A stretch of DNA of 31,370 nt from DAONDZ01 sp964517555. Lineage in GTDB: Bacteria > Patescibacteriota > Patescibacteriia > Patescibacteriales > UBA12465. Positions 21,842 to 29,377 of this stretch are shown here, piece after piece. Both the position numbers and the translations under genes were made by a program. Below the pieces are notes generated by a model. It was not told where the DNA came from. It made no database searches and saw only the letters and a list, made by a program, of their open reading frames with translations. Each line of letters starts with the position of its first letter. Position 1 is the stretch's first letter. The stretch lies in the NCBI GenBank assembly GCA_964517555.1, contig CAZFEF010000006.1, positions 1-31,370 on the forward strand, read 5' to 3'.

Positions 21842-22138
21842 ATGGACGAAATTGAAGAAGCTAACAGAATTTTGGATATGGGCGAGGAATTTGATCCTTA
21901 TCTGGAAAACATTAAGACCACCTTGGTGGGCCAGGGGATCGCTTCGGCCCGAGATGATTTCGATGTTATGCTCGACAAGGCTTTCAAGCGCGTCAGAGAC
22001 CTGATCGATCTCAATATTTCGTTAGATAGGTTAAACCAGGCCTATCGCTACTTGACCGGCAAAGATAACCGGGACTACCTGAAGATTTCTTTAAACAGTT
22101 TCTTCGGCGGCCCAGGATTGCCGGCGGATTTGCTCTGA
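21842..22138 (+). CDS. Small acidic protein of unknown function with strong ribosome binding site
   Basis: 98 aa, soluble, helical and rich in Asp and Leu. Segments include EEANRILDMGEEFDPYLENI (3-22) and DFDVMLDKAFKRVRDLIDL (38-56), and it ends GGPGLPADLL. I do not recognise a family. It starts 42 nt after the iPGM-like gene and is followed by an intrinsic terminator, so it ends the glycolytic gene run. The AAGGAGG site before its ATG contrasts with its upstream neighbours, suggesting a high translation rate. A separate promoter in the 42-nt gap was looked for and not found. Confidence 0.75.
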   Translation: MDEIEEANRILDMGEEFDPYLENIKTTLVGQGIASARDDFDVMLDKAFKRVRDLIDLNISLDRLNQAYRYLTGKDNRDYLKISLNSFFGGPGLPADLL

Positions 22139-22148
22139 AATGAGTACT

Positions 22149-22175
22149 AAAAAGGACCGCACACACGGTCCTTTT
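22149..22175. terminator. Bidirectional intrinsic terminator
   Basis: AAAAAGGACCG-CACACA-CGGTCCTTTT, an 11-bp stem with A and T tracts on the two sides. It lies between the convergent 98-aa gene and the DUF212 gene and should end both transcripts. Confidence 0.92.
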
Positions 22176-22186
22176 ATATTTGTCTT

Positions 22187-22657
22187 TTAGAATAACCAAT
22201 AGGCTAATAAGGCGGTACAAGCTCCCAGGAGCGAGCCGATGAGCACTTCGCTAAACCGATGACCGATATTTTCCAGCATTTTAGGATATCTCTGATCTAA
22301 TACGTCATCATCTTTTAAATCTTTAACTAAGACATTCAATATCCGACCGTGTTGGCCTAAGTAGCGGCGGAGCCTGACTGCGTCGTTTATAACTACAATA
22401 GCAAAGACGGTACAGGCGGCAAATATAGGTGAGTTTATTCCTTGGGTCAAACCGGTAATAGTCAGCAGGGAGATCATCAAGGCGCTGTGACCGGAGGGCA
22501 TACCGGCATAGGTGAATTTTAGGAAATCCTTAATCTTTAATTTCTTGCCTTTTTGTTTTATGAAAATTTTTGAAATTTGAGCGATGATAGCGGCCGCAAA
22601 CGGTGTCCAGAAAATAATATACTCATGTAGCAAGCTCACCAAGTTTATTTTATTCAT
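22187..22657 (-). CDS. Divergent PAP2-family membrane protein (DUF212)
   Basis: 156 aa integral membrane protein. The family blocks are visible: AGMPSGHSALMISL (about 51-64) holds the phosphatase-like PSGHS motif, then INDAVRLRRYLGQHGRILN (about 90-108), and IGHRFSEVLIGSLLG (about 131-145) holds a second conserved His. The family is distantly related to PAP2 acid phosphatases acting on lipid phosphates at the membrane. A role in recycling isoprenoid or lipid pyrophosphates is possible but not shown. It starts 4 nt after the gyrB stop, so it is cotranscribed with gyrB and ends at the terminator at 22149-22175. Confidence 0.88.
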   Translation of the reverse strand: MNKINLVSLLHEYIIFWTPFAAAIIAQISKIFIKQKGKKLKIKDFLKFTYAGMPSGHSALMISLLTITGLTQGINSPIFAACTVFAIVVINDAVRLRRYLGQHGRILNVLVKDLKDDDVLDQRYPKMLENIGHRFSEVLIGSLLGACTALLAYWLF

Positions 22658-22661
22658 ATCT

Positions 22662-24671
22662 TTAGATGTCTAAGTTAGTGACATTTTTAGCGTGGGTCTG
22701 AATAAAGTGTTTTCGCGGAGCAACGTCATCGCCCATTAGCATGTCAAAAGTTTGATCAGCTAAGGCCGCATCTTCCAGGGTTACTTGTTTGACGATGCGT
22801 TTTTCCGGATCCATAGTAGTTTCCCAAAGTTGTTCTGGGTTCATTTCACCCAAACCTTTATAGCGTTGAATGTGGATTCGATTGCTCTTCTTTTCGGTTT
22901 TAGCTTCTGTCTCCTCTGGGGTTTCCTCCATATCGGTTTCAACTATTTCCTCCTCCGCGCCAGTATCACCGCCTAGCTCTTTGACTATCTTGGCTTTTTC
23001 TTCATCAGAATAGGCATACTGGACGGTGGTGCCTTTTTTTAGTTGATAAAGAGGAGGTTGGGCAATATAAACATGTCCGGCGGTGACTAAGGGAGTAAAG
23101 TGACGGAAGAAGAGGGTTAGTAATAAAGTGCGGATATGGGCTCCATCGACATCAGCATCAGTCATGATAATGATCCGATGATAACGGAGTTTGCTTAGAT
23201 CCAATTGATCGTCGATATTAGTGCCCAGGGCGATTACTAGGTTTTTAATTTCATTGTTAGCCAACATTTTATCCAATCGAGCTTTTTCCACATTTAAGAT
23301 TTTTCCCCGGAGTGGTAATACTGCTTGGAATTTGCGATCCCGTCCTTGTTTGGTAGAGCCGCCGGCGGAGTCACCTTCGACTATGTATAATTCGCATTCT
23401 TCCGGATGGCGGGAAGAGCAGTCGGCTAGTTTACCTGGAAGAGTCATGCCTTCTAAAGCACCTTTGCGCAGTATGGTGGCTCGAGCAGTGCGAGCCGCTA
23501 ATCGAGCTTGGGCAGAAAGGACGCATTTGCCCACTATCGCCTCAGCTTCTTTGGGGTGTTCTTCTAAGAAAGTCATGAAAGATTCGCCAAAGATTTGCTC
23601 GACATAGGTTTTCATTTCGGCGTTACCCAGTTTGCCCTTAGTCTGGCCTTCGAATTGCGGATCAGGTAGTTTGACACTGATAATGGCGGTTAAGCCTTCG
23701 CGGACATCATCGCCGGTTAGGTTTTCTTGTTTTTCTTTGATTAGATTATGATTACGGGCGTAGTTGTTTAAGGTTCTAGTCAGGGCGGTTTTAAAACCGA
23801 CCAAATGAGTACCGCCTTCCGGGTTATAGATATTATTAGCAAAAGCTAAAGTGGTTTCATTGTATTGATCATTATATTGCAGGGCCAATTCTATCCGGCA
23901 ATCATGAATTTCCTTTTCGGCATAAAAAATTGTGTCATTCTTGACGTTCTGATTACGGTTTAGTGATTTGACGTATGATTTGATGCCGCCCTCAAAGTAG
24001 AAGCGGTAATGCTTGGGGGTATGTTCAGGGCGCTCATCGATGACTCTTATGGTTACCCCCTTGGTGAGATAGGCTTGTTGTCTTAGGCGATCCAGGATCT
24101 TGCCCCAATCAAATTCTAATTCAGTGAAGATAGTTGGGTCAGGTTTAAAAGTGATGATGGTGCCGTTCTTCTTGCTGGTGCCGATTGGTACCACCTTTTT
24201 TTGCGGAACACCGGCTTTATATTCTTGCATCCAAAGATGGCCGTCGCGATGAACCTCGGCTTTTAAGTATTCGCTTAAAGCGTTAACCACGGAGACGCCG
24301 ACACCGTGTAAACCACCGGAGACTTTATAACCACCACCACCGAATTTACCGCCGGCATGGAGTTTGGTTAACACGGTCTCTAGGGCTGAAAGACCGGTAA
24401 CCTTATGTTTATCTACCGGAATACCGCGGCCGTTGTCTTCTTCTCTTATCATGCCGTTTTTTAGAAGAGTAACGCTAATTTCAGTAGCATAGCCGGCCAT
24501 GGCCTCGTCGATCGAATTATCCACTACTTCCCAAATGAGATGGTGCAAACCGGCTGCCGAAGTGGAGCCGATGTACATGCCGGGACGGCGACGGACCGGG
24601 TCCAATCCTTCGAGGACGGTGATGGCATCAGCGCCATAATTTGACTTCTTAATTTTATCCTGTTTAGCCAT
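22662..24671 (-). CDS. gyrB: DNA gyrase subunit B
   Basis: ATPase and TOPRIM subunit of gyrase, which introduces negative supercoils with GyrA. 669 aa from the ATG at 24671; an earlier in-frame start at 24749 would lie in the promoter. GHKL ATPase motifs are VVDNSIDEA, DNGRGIPVDKH and GGLHGVGVSVVNALS within the first 150 residues. A transducer domain follows, then TOPRIM with EGDSAGG, PLRGKILNVEKA and DADVDGAH, and a C-terminal block RYKGLGEMNPEQLWETTM. An acidic insertion rich in Glu and Thr lies just before the RYKGLG block (about 580-600). ParE is the main alternative, but the sequence and length fit bacterial GyrB. gyrA is not in the window. Confidence 0.93.
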   Translation of the reverse strand: MAKQDKIKKSNYGADAITVLEGLDPVRRRPGMYIGSTSAAGLHHLIWEVVDNSIDEAMAGYATEISVTLLKNGMIREEDNGRGIPVDKHKVTGLSALETVLTKLHAGGKFGGGGYKVSGGLHGVGVSVVNALSEYLKAEVHRDGHLWMQEYKAGVPQKKVVPIGTSKKNGTIITFKPDPTIFTELEFDWGKILDRLRQQAYLTKGVTIRVIDERPEHTPKHYRFYFEGGIKSYVKSLNRNQNVKNDTIFYAEKEIHDCRIELALQYNDQYNETTLAFANNIYNPEGGTHLVGFKTALTRTLNNYARNHNLIKEKQENLTGDDVREGLTAIISVKLPDPQFEGQTKGKLGNAEMKTYVEQIFGESFMTFLEEHPKEAEAIVGKCVLSAQARLAARTARATILRKGALEGMTLPGKLADCSSRHPEECELYIVEGDSAGGSTKQGRDRKFQAVLPLRGKILNVEKARLDKMLANNEIKNLVIALGTNIDDQLDLSKLRYHRIIIMTDADVDGAHIRTLLLTLFFRHFTPLVTAGHVYIAQPPLYQLKKGTTVQYAYSDEEKAKIVKELGGDTGAEEEIVETDMEETPEETEAKTEKKSNRIHIQRYKGLGEMNPEQLWETTMDPEKRIVKQVTLEDAALADQTFDMLMGDDVAPRKHFIQTHAKNVTNLDI

Positions 24672-24739
24672 ATAAAATAAAAAAAATACATGAAAAATGT
24701 AGGTTTTAGGACGTTTAGTCTTAGTCTTAATCCCTTTAT

Positions 24740-24768
24740 ATTTTAGCAAAATTATTAGTGATTGGCAA
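24740..24768 (-). promoter_or_regulatory. gyrB promoter
   Basis: Minus strand: -35 TTGCCA (24763-24768), 17-bp spacer and -10 TAAAAT (24740-24745) preceded by TGC, an extended -10. The 5' leader is about 60 bases and T/A-rich. The -35 overlaps that of the divergent epimerase promoter. Confidence 0.78.
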
Positions 24769-24790
24769 TGCCTGAAATATGGGTTATAAT
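24762..24790 (+). promoter_or_regulatory. Promoter of the epimerase-tpiA unit
   Basis: Plus strand: -35 TTGGCA (24762-24767), 17-bp spacer, perfect -10 TATAAT (24785-24790). It shares five of six -35 bases with the divergent gyrB promoter because TTGGCAA reads TTGCCAA on the other strand. Confidence 0.8.
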
Positions 24791-24812
24791 GAAGTTAACT
24801 TCCCATGAATTT

Positions 24813-25751
24813 ATGAAAATATTAGTAACCGGTGGGGCTGGTTTTATTGCCTCCCAAATTGTTGATGCACTGATTATCGCCGGCCACCAAGTGGCCGTAG
24901 TTGATGATTTGTCGACTGGGTTAAAAGAATATATCAACCCGGCCGCTAAGTTCTATCATCTAGATATTAATGACCCTAAGCTAGTTGAAGTTTTTGCTGA
25001 ATTTCTTCCGGAATATGTCTTCCATTTGGCGGCTCAAATAGACGTTCGCCAGTCAGTAGCTAACCCGGATTTGGACGTAAAAATTAATGTTGTCGGTGGG
25101 CTTCGGGTCCTGGAGAATTGCCACAAGACCGGAGTAAGGAAAATCATTTTTTCTTCTACTGGCGGCGCTTTATACGGTGAGGCTGATATTATTCCCACTG
25201 CCGAAGATTATCCTACCAATCCTTTGTCTCCCTACGGTATCGACAAATTGACATTCGAAAAGTATTTATACTATTATTATCAAGTCTTCGCTTTGCCGTA
25301 TACAGTTTTGCGTTTGGCCAATGTTTATGGACCGCGGCAATATAAGGGCGGGGAAGCTGGAGTAATTGCTATTTTTGTCGACCAGACTTTAGCCGGGAAA
25401 CCCAGTCGCTTATACGGTGACGGTTTACAGACTCGAGATTATGTCTATGTTGCTGATGTTGTGCGAGCTTTTTTGGCGGCAATGGAAACTGAATATGTCG
25501 GTGCTATCAATATTGGTACTGGCCGGGAGAGCAGCCTTCTAGAGGTTATTGAAGCGATTGAGGCCGCTAGCGGCCAGAAGCCAGAGATTATCTCGGAAGA
25601 AGCTCGGGCCGGAGAGTGTCGGCGGAGCGCTTTGAACTTTAGTCGAGCTCAGGAAGTCCTTAATTGGCAGCCGCAAGTTTTTTTAGAACAGGGGATAAAG
25701 CAGACTTGGGAGTGGGCCAAGGAAAAGAGGAAGAGTAGCTCAGCTGGTTAG
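24813..25751 (+). CDS. NAD-dependent sugar-nucleotide epimerase (UDP-glucose 4-epimerase-like)
   Basis: 312 aa extended short-chain dehydrogenase, galE-like. The start at 24813 was chosen because MKILVTGGAGFIA is the family's normal N-terminus and the longer frame crosses the promoter. NAD-binding TGGAGFIA spans 6-13, DDLSTG lies at 31-36, and HLAAQIDVRQSV at 71-82. The catalytic set is Ser/Thr115-116, Tyr141 and Lys145 in YGIDK. RLANVYGPRQ and YGDGLQTRDYVYVAD are further conserved blocks. It probably epimerises UDP-glucose or UDP-GlcNAc for surface glycans. The final 23 nt, including the TAG stop, lie inside tRNA-Val. The specific substrate cannot be read from the sequence. Confidence 0.9.
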   Translation: MKILVTGGAGFIASQIVDALIIAGHQVAVVDDLSTGLKEYINPAAKFYHLDINDPKLVEVFAEFLPEYVFHLAAQIDVRQSVANPDLDVKINVVGGLRVLENCHKTGVRKIIFSSTGGALYGEADIIPTAEDYPTNPLSPYGIDKLTFEKYLYYYYQVFALPYTVLRLANVYGPRQYKGGEAGVIAIFVDQTLAGKPSRLYGDGLQTRDYVYVADVVRAFLAAMETEYVGAINIGTGRESSLLEVIEAIEAASGQKPEIISEEARAGECRRSALNFSRAQEVLNWQPQVFLEQGIKQTWEWAKEKRKSSSAG

Positions 25752-25802
25752 AGCGCTGCATTCACATTGCAGAGGTCCAGGGTTCGAGTCCCTGCTTTTC
25801 CA
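25729..25802 (+). tRNA. tRNA-Val (anticodon CAC)
   Basis: Acceptor stem GGAAGAG/CTTTTCC (with one G-T pair), D arm starting TAGCTCAG, anticodon stem CTGCA/TGCAG with loop TTCACAT giving CAC, and T arm CAGGG-TTCGAGT-CCCTG. The discriminator is A and no CCA is encoded. The first 23 bases are also the last codons and stop of the epimerase gene, whose TAG falls in the D loop. It is co-oriented with that gene and tpiA. Confidence 0.96.
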
Positions 25803-25815
25803 CATTCAAAAATAT

Positions 25816-26535
25816 ATGTCTAAAATATTAATCGCTAATTGGAAAATGCAATTAAGCCCGAAAGCTAGCCAGAAATTGGCCCGGCAATTATTGGGCACGG
25901 CTTTAGCTCGTAAAAAAACCGTAATTTTGTGTCCTGATTTTTCTAGTCTCTATGGCGTGGGAAAGATTATTAAATCTAGCTCTCTGCTGCTAGGGGCCCA
26001 GAATTTAGCGGCTCTTGGTCAGGGCGCCTATACTGGCCAAGTATCGGCTACCAGTTTGCGGGAGTTGGGGGTTAAATATGTGATCATCGGTCATAGCGAA
26101 GCTCGGCAGTATTTAGGCGAAGATGACGCTTTAATTAGACAGAAGCTGGCTTTAGCTGTTAAGTCTCGCTTGATTCCAATCTTGTGTGTGGGCGAAAAGA
26201 AAGGGGAGAAAGCTGAGATCGTCTTGCGTCGTCAGCTAGAAGTGCTGAAGGGGCTACCGGCCAAAACTAAGATAATTATTGCCTATGAGCCAGTCTGGGC
26301 CATAGGATCTGGTCGAGCTTTGTCCGCTTCTTTGGCTAATGAATTGCAAGCGATGATTAAATTAATCGCTAAGCAATATTTAAGTTTAGTGCCGCCAGTG
26401 CTTTATGGCGGAAGCGTCGATGAAAAAAATGTTTCTGACTTTGCCTCCGAGCCCTATATCGATGGTTTGCTAGTGGGTGGAGCTAGCTTGGACGCTAAGC
26501 GATTCAATCGTTTAGGACAAATTATTCTAACCTAA
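25816..26535 (+). CDS. tpiA: Triosephosphate isomerase
   Basis: Interconverts dihydroxyacetone phosphate and glyceraldehyde 3-phosphate. 239 aa, slightly short but complete. Active-site residues are Asn8 and Lys10 in NWK, His93 in GHSEAR and Glu158 in AYEPVWAIGSG. The phosphate-binding blocks YGGSV and GLLVGGASLD are near the C-terminus. It begins 13 nt after tRNA-Val and is followed 5 nt later by a TPR protein gene. With pgk and eno elsewhere in the window it covers the lower part of glycolysis. Confidence 0.97.
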   Translation: MSKILIANWKMQLSPKASQKLARQLLGTALARKKTVILCPDFSSLYGVGKIIKSSSLLLGAQNLAALGQGAYTGQVSATSLRELGVKYVIIGHSEARQYLGEDDALIRQKLALAVKSRLIPILCVGEKKGEKAEIVLRRQLEVLKGLPAKTKIIIAYEPVWAIGSGRALSASLANELQAMIKLIAKQYLSLVPPVLYGGSVDEKNVSDFASEPYIDGLLVGGASLDAKRFNRLGQIILT

Positions 26536-26540
26536 AAAAT

Positions 26541-27338
26541 ATGTATAGCTGGCTTCCTATCGTCTTAATCTTAATTTCTCTAATCATCATGTTTCGTTTG
26601 GCGATCCGCAAGTTTCCGCAGCTAGCTATATTGGACGTAGACAATATGCCTCAAGAGAAAGAAGGGCAGAAGAAGAAGGAAATAATTCAGAAGAGATTAG
26701 AGCGGGATATTAATGAAATGAGTACTGGGGTGCAGCGGTTTTTTGAGTATTGGTCTGGCCGATTTAGTTTCTTTTCTCGTTGGCTGGAGAAATTGAAAGA
26801 AATGAAAGTCAGACATCGAGAGCAAAAACAGATGGCTCAAGTTAGTTTGACTGAAAAAATTGAGATGTTGTTGCGACAAGCTCGGGAGCTTTTGAAAAAA
26901 GAAGATAATGATAGCTGGCTGGAAGCAGAAAAGAAATTAATCGCGGTCGTGGAATTGGATCAGAAAAATTTACCGGTTTTTATGGAATTGGGAGATTTAT
27001 ATTTACGTTTGAAAAAATATGCCGAAGCTCGCCAAACCTTCATGTATGCTTTGCGGCTTTTAGAAATAAATTCTGATCCCCGGACTGAGGCTGAGGTGAA
27101 CTATCTTTTATCCCAAGCTAACCAGAATTTGAGCAATCTTGACGAAGCCCTGACTAATGTTATAGAATCATTAAGGATTGAGCCTAATAATCCTCGTTTC
27201 CTAGATTTTATGCTAGAGCTTTGTTTGACTCGTAAGGATAAGGCCATGGCTGAGGAGACTTTTAAACGTCTGGCTGAAGTCAATCCTGATAATCAGAAAT
27301 TGGTTGAATTCCAATCTCGGATTGCCGAAATTGAATAA
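26541..27338 (+). CDS. Membrane-anchored TPR-repeat protein
   Basis: 265 aa. One N-terminal membrane helix (WLPIVLILISLIIMFRLAI, residues about 4-22) is followed by a charged, probably coiled-coil region (40-135) rich in Lys, Glu and Gln. Residues 125-262 hold about three or four tetratricopeptide repeats, e.g. NLPVFMELGDLYLRLKKYAEA, EVNYLLSQANQNLSNLDEA and the unit ending AEVNPDNQKL. The topology is uncertain; basic residues after the helix suggest the TPR part may be cytoplasmic. It is likely an adaptor for a membrane-associated complex. It is cotranscribed with tpiA, and the stop lies 6 nt before tRNA-Thr. Confidence 0.85.
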   Translation: MYSWLPIVLILISLIIMFRLAIRKFPQLAILDVDNMPQEKEGQKKKEIIQKRLERDINEMSTGVQRFFEYWSGRFSFFSRWLEKLKEMKVRHREQKQMAQVSLTEKIEMLLRQARELLKKEDNDSWLEAEKKLIAVVELDQKNLPVFMELGDLYLRLKKYAEARQTFMYALRLLEINSDPRTEAEVNYLLSQANQNLSNLDEALTNVIESLRIEPNNPRFLDFMLELCLTRKDKAMAEETFKRLAEVNPDNQKLVEFQSRIAEIE

Positions 27339-27344
27339 CCTATC

Positions 27345-27417
27345 GCCGTTGTAGCTCAGTTGGTAGAGCATCTCCATGGTAAGGAGAAGGTCCGCGGTTC
27401 AAGCCCGCGCAACGGCT
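27345..27417 (+). tRNA. tRNA-Thr (anticodon GGT)
   Basis: Acceptor GCCGTTG/CAACGGC, D arm TAGCTCAGTTGGTAGAGC, anticodon stem TCTCC/GGAGA with loop ATGGTAA giving GGT, T arm GCGGTTCAAGCCCGC. Discriminator T, no encoded CCA. It begins 6 nt after the TPR gene stop and a terminator follows, so it closes this operon. Confidence 0.96.
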
Positions 27418-27425
27418 CATGTATA

Positions 27426-27455
27426 AATAATCGCCTCTGAAGGGCGATTATTTTT
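27426..27455 (+). terminator. Intrinsic terminator after tRNA-Thr
   Basis: AATAATCGCC (27426-27435) pairs with GGCGATTATT (27443-27452) and is followed by T residues. It ends the epimerase-tRNA-Val-tpiA-TPR-tRNA-Thr transcript. Confidence 0.92.
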
Positions 27456-27492
27456 GAAAATCAGCCAAAATAGCCATGTTTTTGCCTATTTG

Positions 27493-27521
27493 TTGACATA
27501 TTTATAAAAATATGTTAAAAT
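27493..27521 (+). promoter_or_regulatory. Promoter of the SPFH module
   Basis: TTGACA (27493-27498), 17-bp spacer, TAAAAT (27516-27521) preceded by TGT, i.e. extended -10. The start codon of the SPFH gene is 47 bases further. Confidence 0.88.
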
Positions 27522-27568
27522 AAGTAGTTCGAAATAAATGTATATTAACAATAAAAAAACCATAAATC

Positions 27569-28531
27569 ATGAAAACTGTAGTATTGACGTGGACGTGCAT
27601 CGTCCTGGTAATCCTAGCGGTATTTATATCGCTGTGGGTTCTTTTTGGATTCTGGTGGGGTTTATCCGCCGCCGCGTTTCTTTACCTCATTCTAGTACTG
27701 CCTTATCTAAAGGCTGTTCCAACTGGCGAAAAATGGAACACGGAAATGTTCGGGAAATATTTTCGAACTATTGACCAAGGCCTTAGACAACTCACCCCCT
27801 TCTATGAAAAAATAGGGAGTAAAGTTTCAGACAAAGAGGAGGGGGTCCTGATCTTCAGAAATCAAACTGGGCTCGTTGGCGTTGAATTTGATGACACTAG
27901 CGCTGGTATTGATGCCGAAGTTTATTATCGCTATGTTGATCCTTATAAGGTCGCATACAAAGTGGAGAATGCCTTGGGAAAAGCTCAGGCGATTGTCGAG
28001 GATCAGCTGTCATCAATATTTATATCGATGAAAGTCGATGAAGCTCGCAGACAGAAAGCAACCATTATTCGCAAAGTGTTAGCGTCAAGAACCATTAAAC
28101 GGATTGCCGAAGATTGGGGTGTTGAGATTACCAAGGTAGTTATCAGGGATTTCATTCGTACTAATAAGGATTTGGAAATCCGAGCTAAGCTTGCCGAAAA
28201 AGAAGTTGAACTTGACCTTGCCAAGCAGGACGTTAAGATCGCTGAGCAAAAAAAGATGGCCAAGAAAGAGGATGCCGTCGGCGATGCTTACAAAATCGTA
28301 GAAGATGGTAAGGCTCTGGCTGGACAGGTTGACGAGGTTTCTAAGAAGGGAAGATTGAAGCCGGAAACGGCAGCCGCTTTTCTGGCTTCACTGAGAAAAT
28401 CAGAGGCCATTCAGAAGAACGGTGGCACAACCATTATCGAAACTGTTTCCGGATCAAACCCCATCAACCAGGGGATCGGCTTTGGTGTCGGTTTCCGCGG
28501 TAGTAAAAGCAAGAAAGGAGGCAAGCCATGA
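27569..28531 (+). CDS. SPFH/band-7 domain membrane protein
   Basis: 320 aa. Two N-terminal hydrophobic segments (about 7-29 and 31-48) form a membrane anchor or hairpin. The SPFH core spans about 50-210, with VPTGEKW, VEFDDTSAGIDAEVYYRYVDPYKVAYKVENA and a WGVEITKVVIRDF block typical of stomatin/flotillin-like proteins. A helical Ala/Lys/Glu-rich segment (about 190-235) follows, then a Gly-rich tail ending GSKSKKGGKP. Such proteins form large oligomers at membranes and often scaffold proteases or other complexes. The ATG of the next gene overlaps its TGA as ATGA. Synonymous codons look more often C-ended than in most neighbours. No NfeD-type partner is present. Confidence 0.88.
   Translation: MKTVVLTWTCIVLVILAVFISLWVLFGFWWGLSAAAFLYLILVLPYLKAVPTGEKWNTEMFGKYFRTIDQGLRQLTPFYEKIGSKVSDKEEGVLIFRNQTGLVGVEFDDTSAGIDAEVYYRYVDPYKVAYKVENALGKAQAIVEDQLSSIFISMKVDEARRQKATIIRKVLASRTIKRIAEDWGVEITKVVIRDFIRTNKDLEIRAKLAEKEVELDLAKQDVKIAEQKKMAKKEDAVGDAYKIVEDGKALAGQVDEVSKKGRLKPETAAAFLASLRKSEAIQKNGGTTIIETVSGSNPINQGIGFGVGFRGSKSKKGGKP
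28514..28521 (+). promoter_or_regulatory. Shine-Dalgarno sequence of the Pro/Thr-rich gene
   Basis: AAAGGAGG with a 6-base spacer before the ATG at 28528, inside the last codons of the SPFH gene. It is the second of two clear SD sites in the window. Confidence 0.85.
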
Positions 28532-29289
28532 GGATAGTTAGAACTTTCGGCACAGTTCGTTCTGCCGCTCCCACAACACCGACAGATCCTACTGATCCCA
28601 CAACACCGACCACCCCCACACGCAATCCACCGGCCCCACCAACCGAACCTGAAAAAGAGAGGGACTGGAGTGTTCTTAAGGCTATTGGCAGATTTTTCCT
28701 TAATTTGTTATTGGCTGCGGCGTTCACCGCCGGAGTTTGCCTGCTCGTTTTCTGGGCGCTTAAGAGCTTCGTGTTTTTTTCCAATCCCGAACTAGATTTC
28801 TGGGCGAAATTGGGAGTGAAGTTTTTCTTTGTAATAATATTCTTCATTTTCCTGGATCGGTTGACCCCTGATAAGTCGCAATTTTCCAAAGCAATACCAT
28901 TCGCAATCATTATGGTGTTTGCCTTTCTGGTCGTTAAGCATTATGGCCAGGATTCACCGGGAGAGCTGGAAAAAGTAATGGACAAATTAGGAAAGGATAA
29001 GAATGTAGAGGCGGCATTGCAGGCCTCCGTTTATCCAGTACTCACCGATACGACCTTCGCGCTAAAGCCGGGCTACCAGTCAAATTGGCTGGGAATCCCG
29101 AGCAACTCAATCTACGATATCGATGTCAATGACGGACCCTACACCATTTACTACAAAGATGGGACCGTTATTCACGTCGAAGCTGGCAAGGAAAAGGCTC
29201 TGCCCCTCAAGGAGCAGGTTATATTCCGGGTCAGTTCGACTATCGGACAAAAGTTTACCATCACCGTCAAGCCGAAAAAACTGGTTTGA
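28528..29289 (+). CDS. Pro/Thr-rich membrane protein paired with the SPFH gene
   Basis: 253 aa, not recognised. Residues 14-45 are a low-complexity Pro/Thr/Asp tract (TPTDPTDPTTPTTPT then NPPAPPTEP), encoded by an imperfect DNA repeat of ACA/CCC/GAT-type triplets. Three hydrophobic segments follow at about 52-78, 88-108 and 115-131 (LLLAAAFTAGVCLLVFWAL, KFFFVIIFFIFL, AIPFAIIMVFAFLVV). The C-terminal 115 residues are soluble with a predicted beta-rich end: GPYTIYYKDGTVIHVEAG and IFRVSSTIGQKFTITV. The gene is coupled to the SPFH gene through an ATGA overlap and a strong SD, so the products probably form a complex. It ends before an intrinsic terminator. Confidence 0.8.
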   Translation: MRIVRTFGTVRSAAPTTPTDPTDPTTPTTPTRNPPAPPTEPEKERDWSVLKAIGRFFLNLLLAAAFTAGVCLLVFWALKSFVFFSNPELDFWAKLGVKFFFVIIFFIFLDRLTPDKSQFSKAIPFAIIMVFAFLVVKHYGQDSPGELEKVMDKLGKDKNVEAALQASVYPVLTDTTFALKPGYQSNWLGIPSNSIYDIDVNDGPYTIYYKDGTVIHVEAGKEKALPLKEQVIFRVSSTIGQKFTITVKPKKLV

Positions 29290-29306
29290 CGGCATGTGGA
29301 CCCTAT

Positions 29307-29338
29307 AAAAGGCAATCTCCCCAGGTTGCCTTTTTTTT
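29307..29338 (+). terminator. Intrinsic terminator of the SPFH module
   Basis: AAAAGGCAA (29307-29315) pairs with TTGCCTTTT (29326-29334), followed by further T residues, eight in a row. The loop is 10 bases. Confidence 0.92.
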
Positions 29339-29354
29339 AAAATATTAGTATAAT
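29326..29354 (+). promoter_or_regulatory. Promoter of the pilin genes, -35 inside the terminator
   Basis: TTGCCT (29326-29331), 17-bp spacer, perfect TATAAT (29349-29354). The -35 is the distal arm of the preceding terminator hairpin. The first pilin ATG is 24 bases after the -10. Confidence 0.7.
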
Positions 29355-29377
29355 TTAAGTATCAATAATCAAAAATT

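Noticed and set aside
23221..23607. 128-aa plus-strand frame inside gyrB
   Set aside because: Antisense shadow of conserved TOPRIM-region codons; no family resemblance.
24762..24812. Longer N-terminus of the epimerase
   Set aside because: These codons fall on the -35/-10 region of the gene's own promoter, and MKILVTGGAG is the normal family start.
27538..27774. 78-aa plus-strand frame overlapping the start of the SPFH gene
   Set aside because: It covers the same leader and start region in another frame, while the SPFH frame has the expected membrane helices and domain.
28464..28910. 148-aa frame on the minus strand across the SPFH and Pro/Thr-rich genes, with Gly/Val repeats
   Set aside because: It is the antisense of the Pro/Thr repeat tract; the plus-strand genes have a promoter, SD and protein features, while this frame has none.
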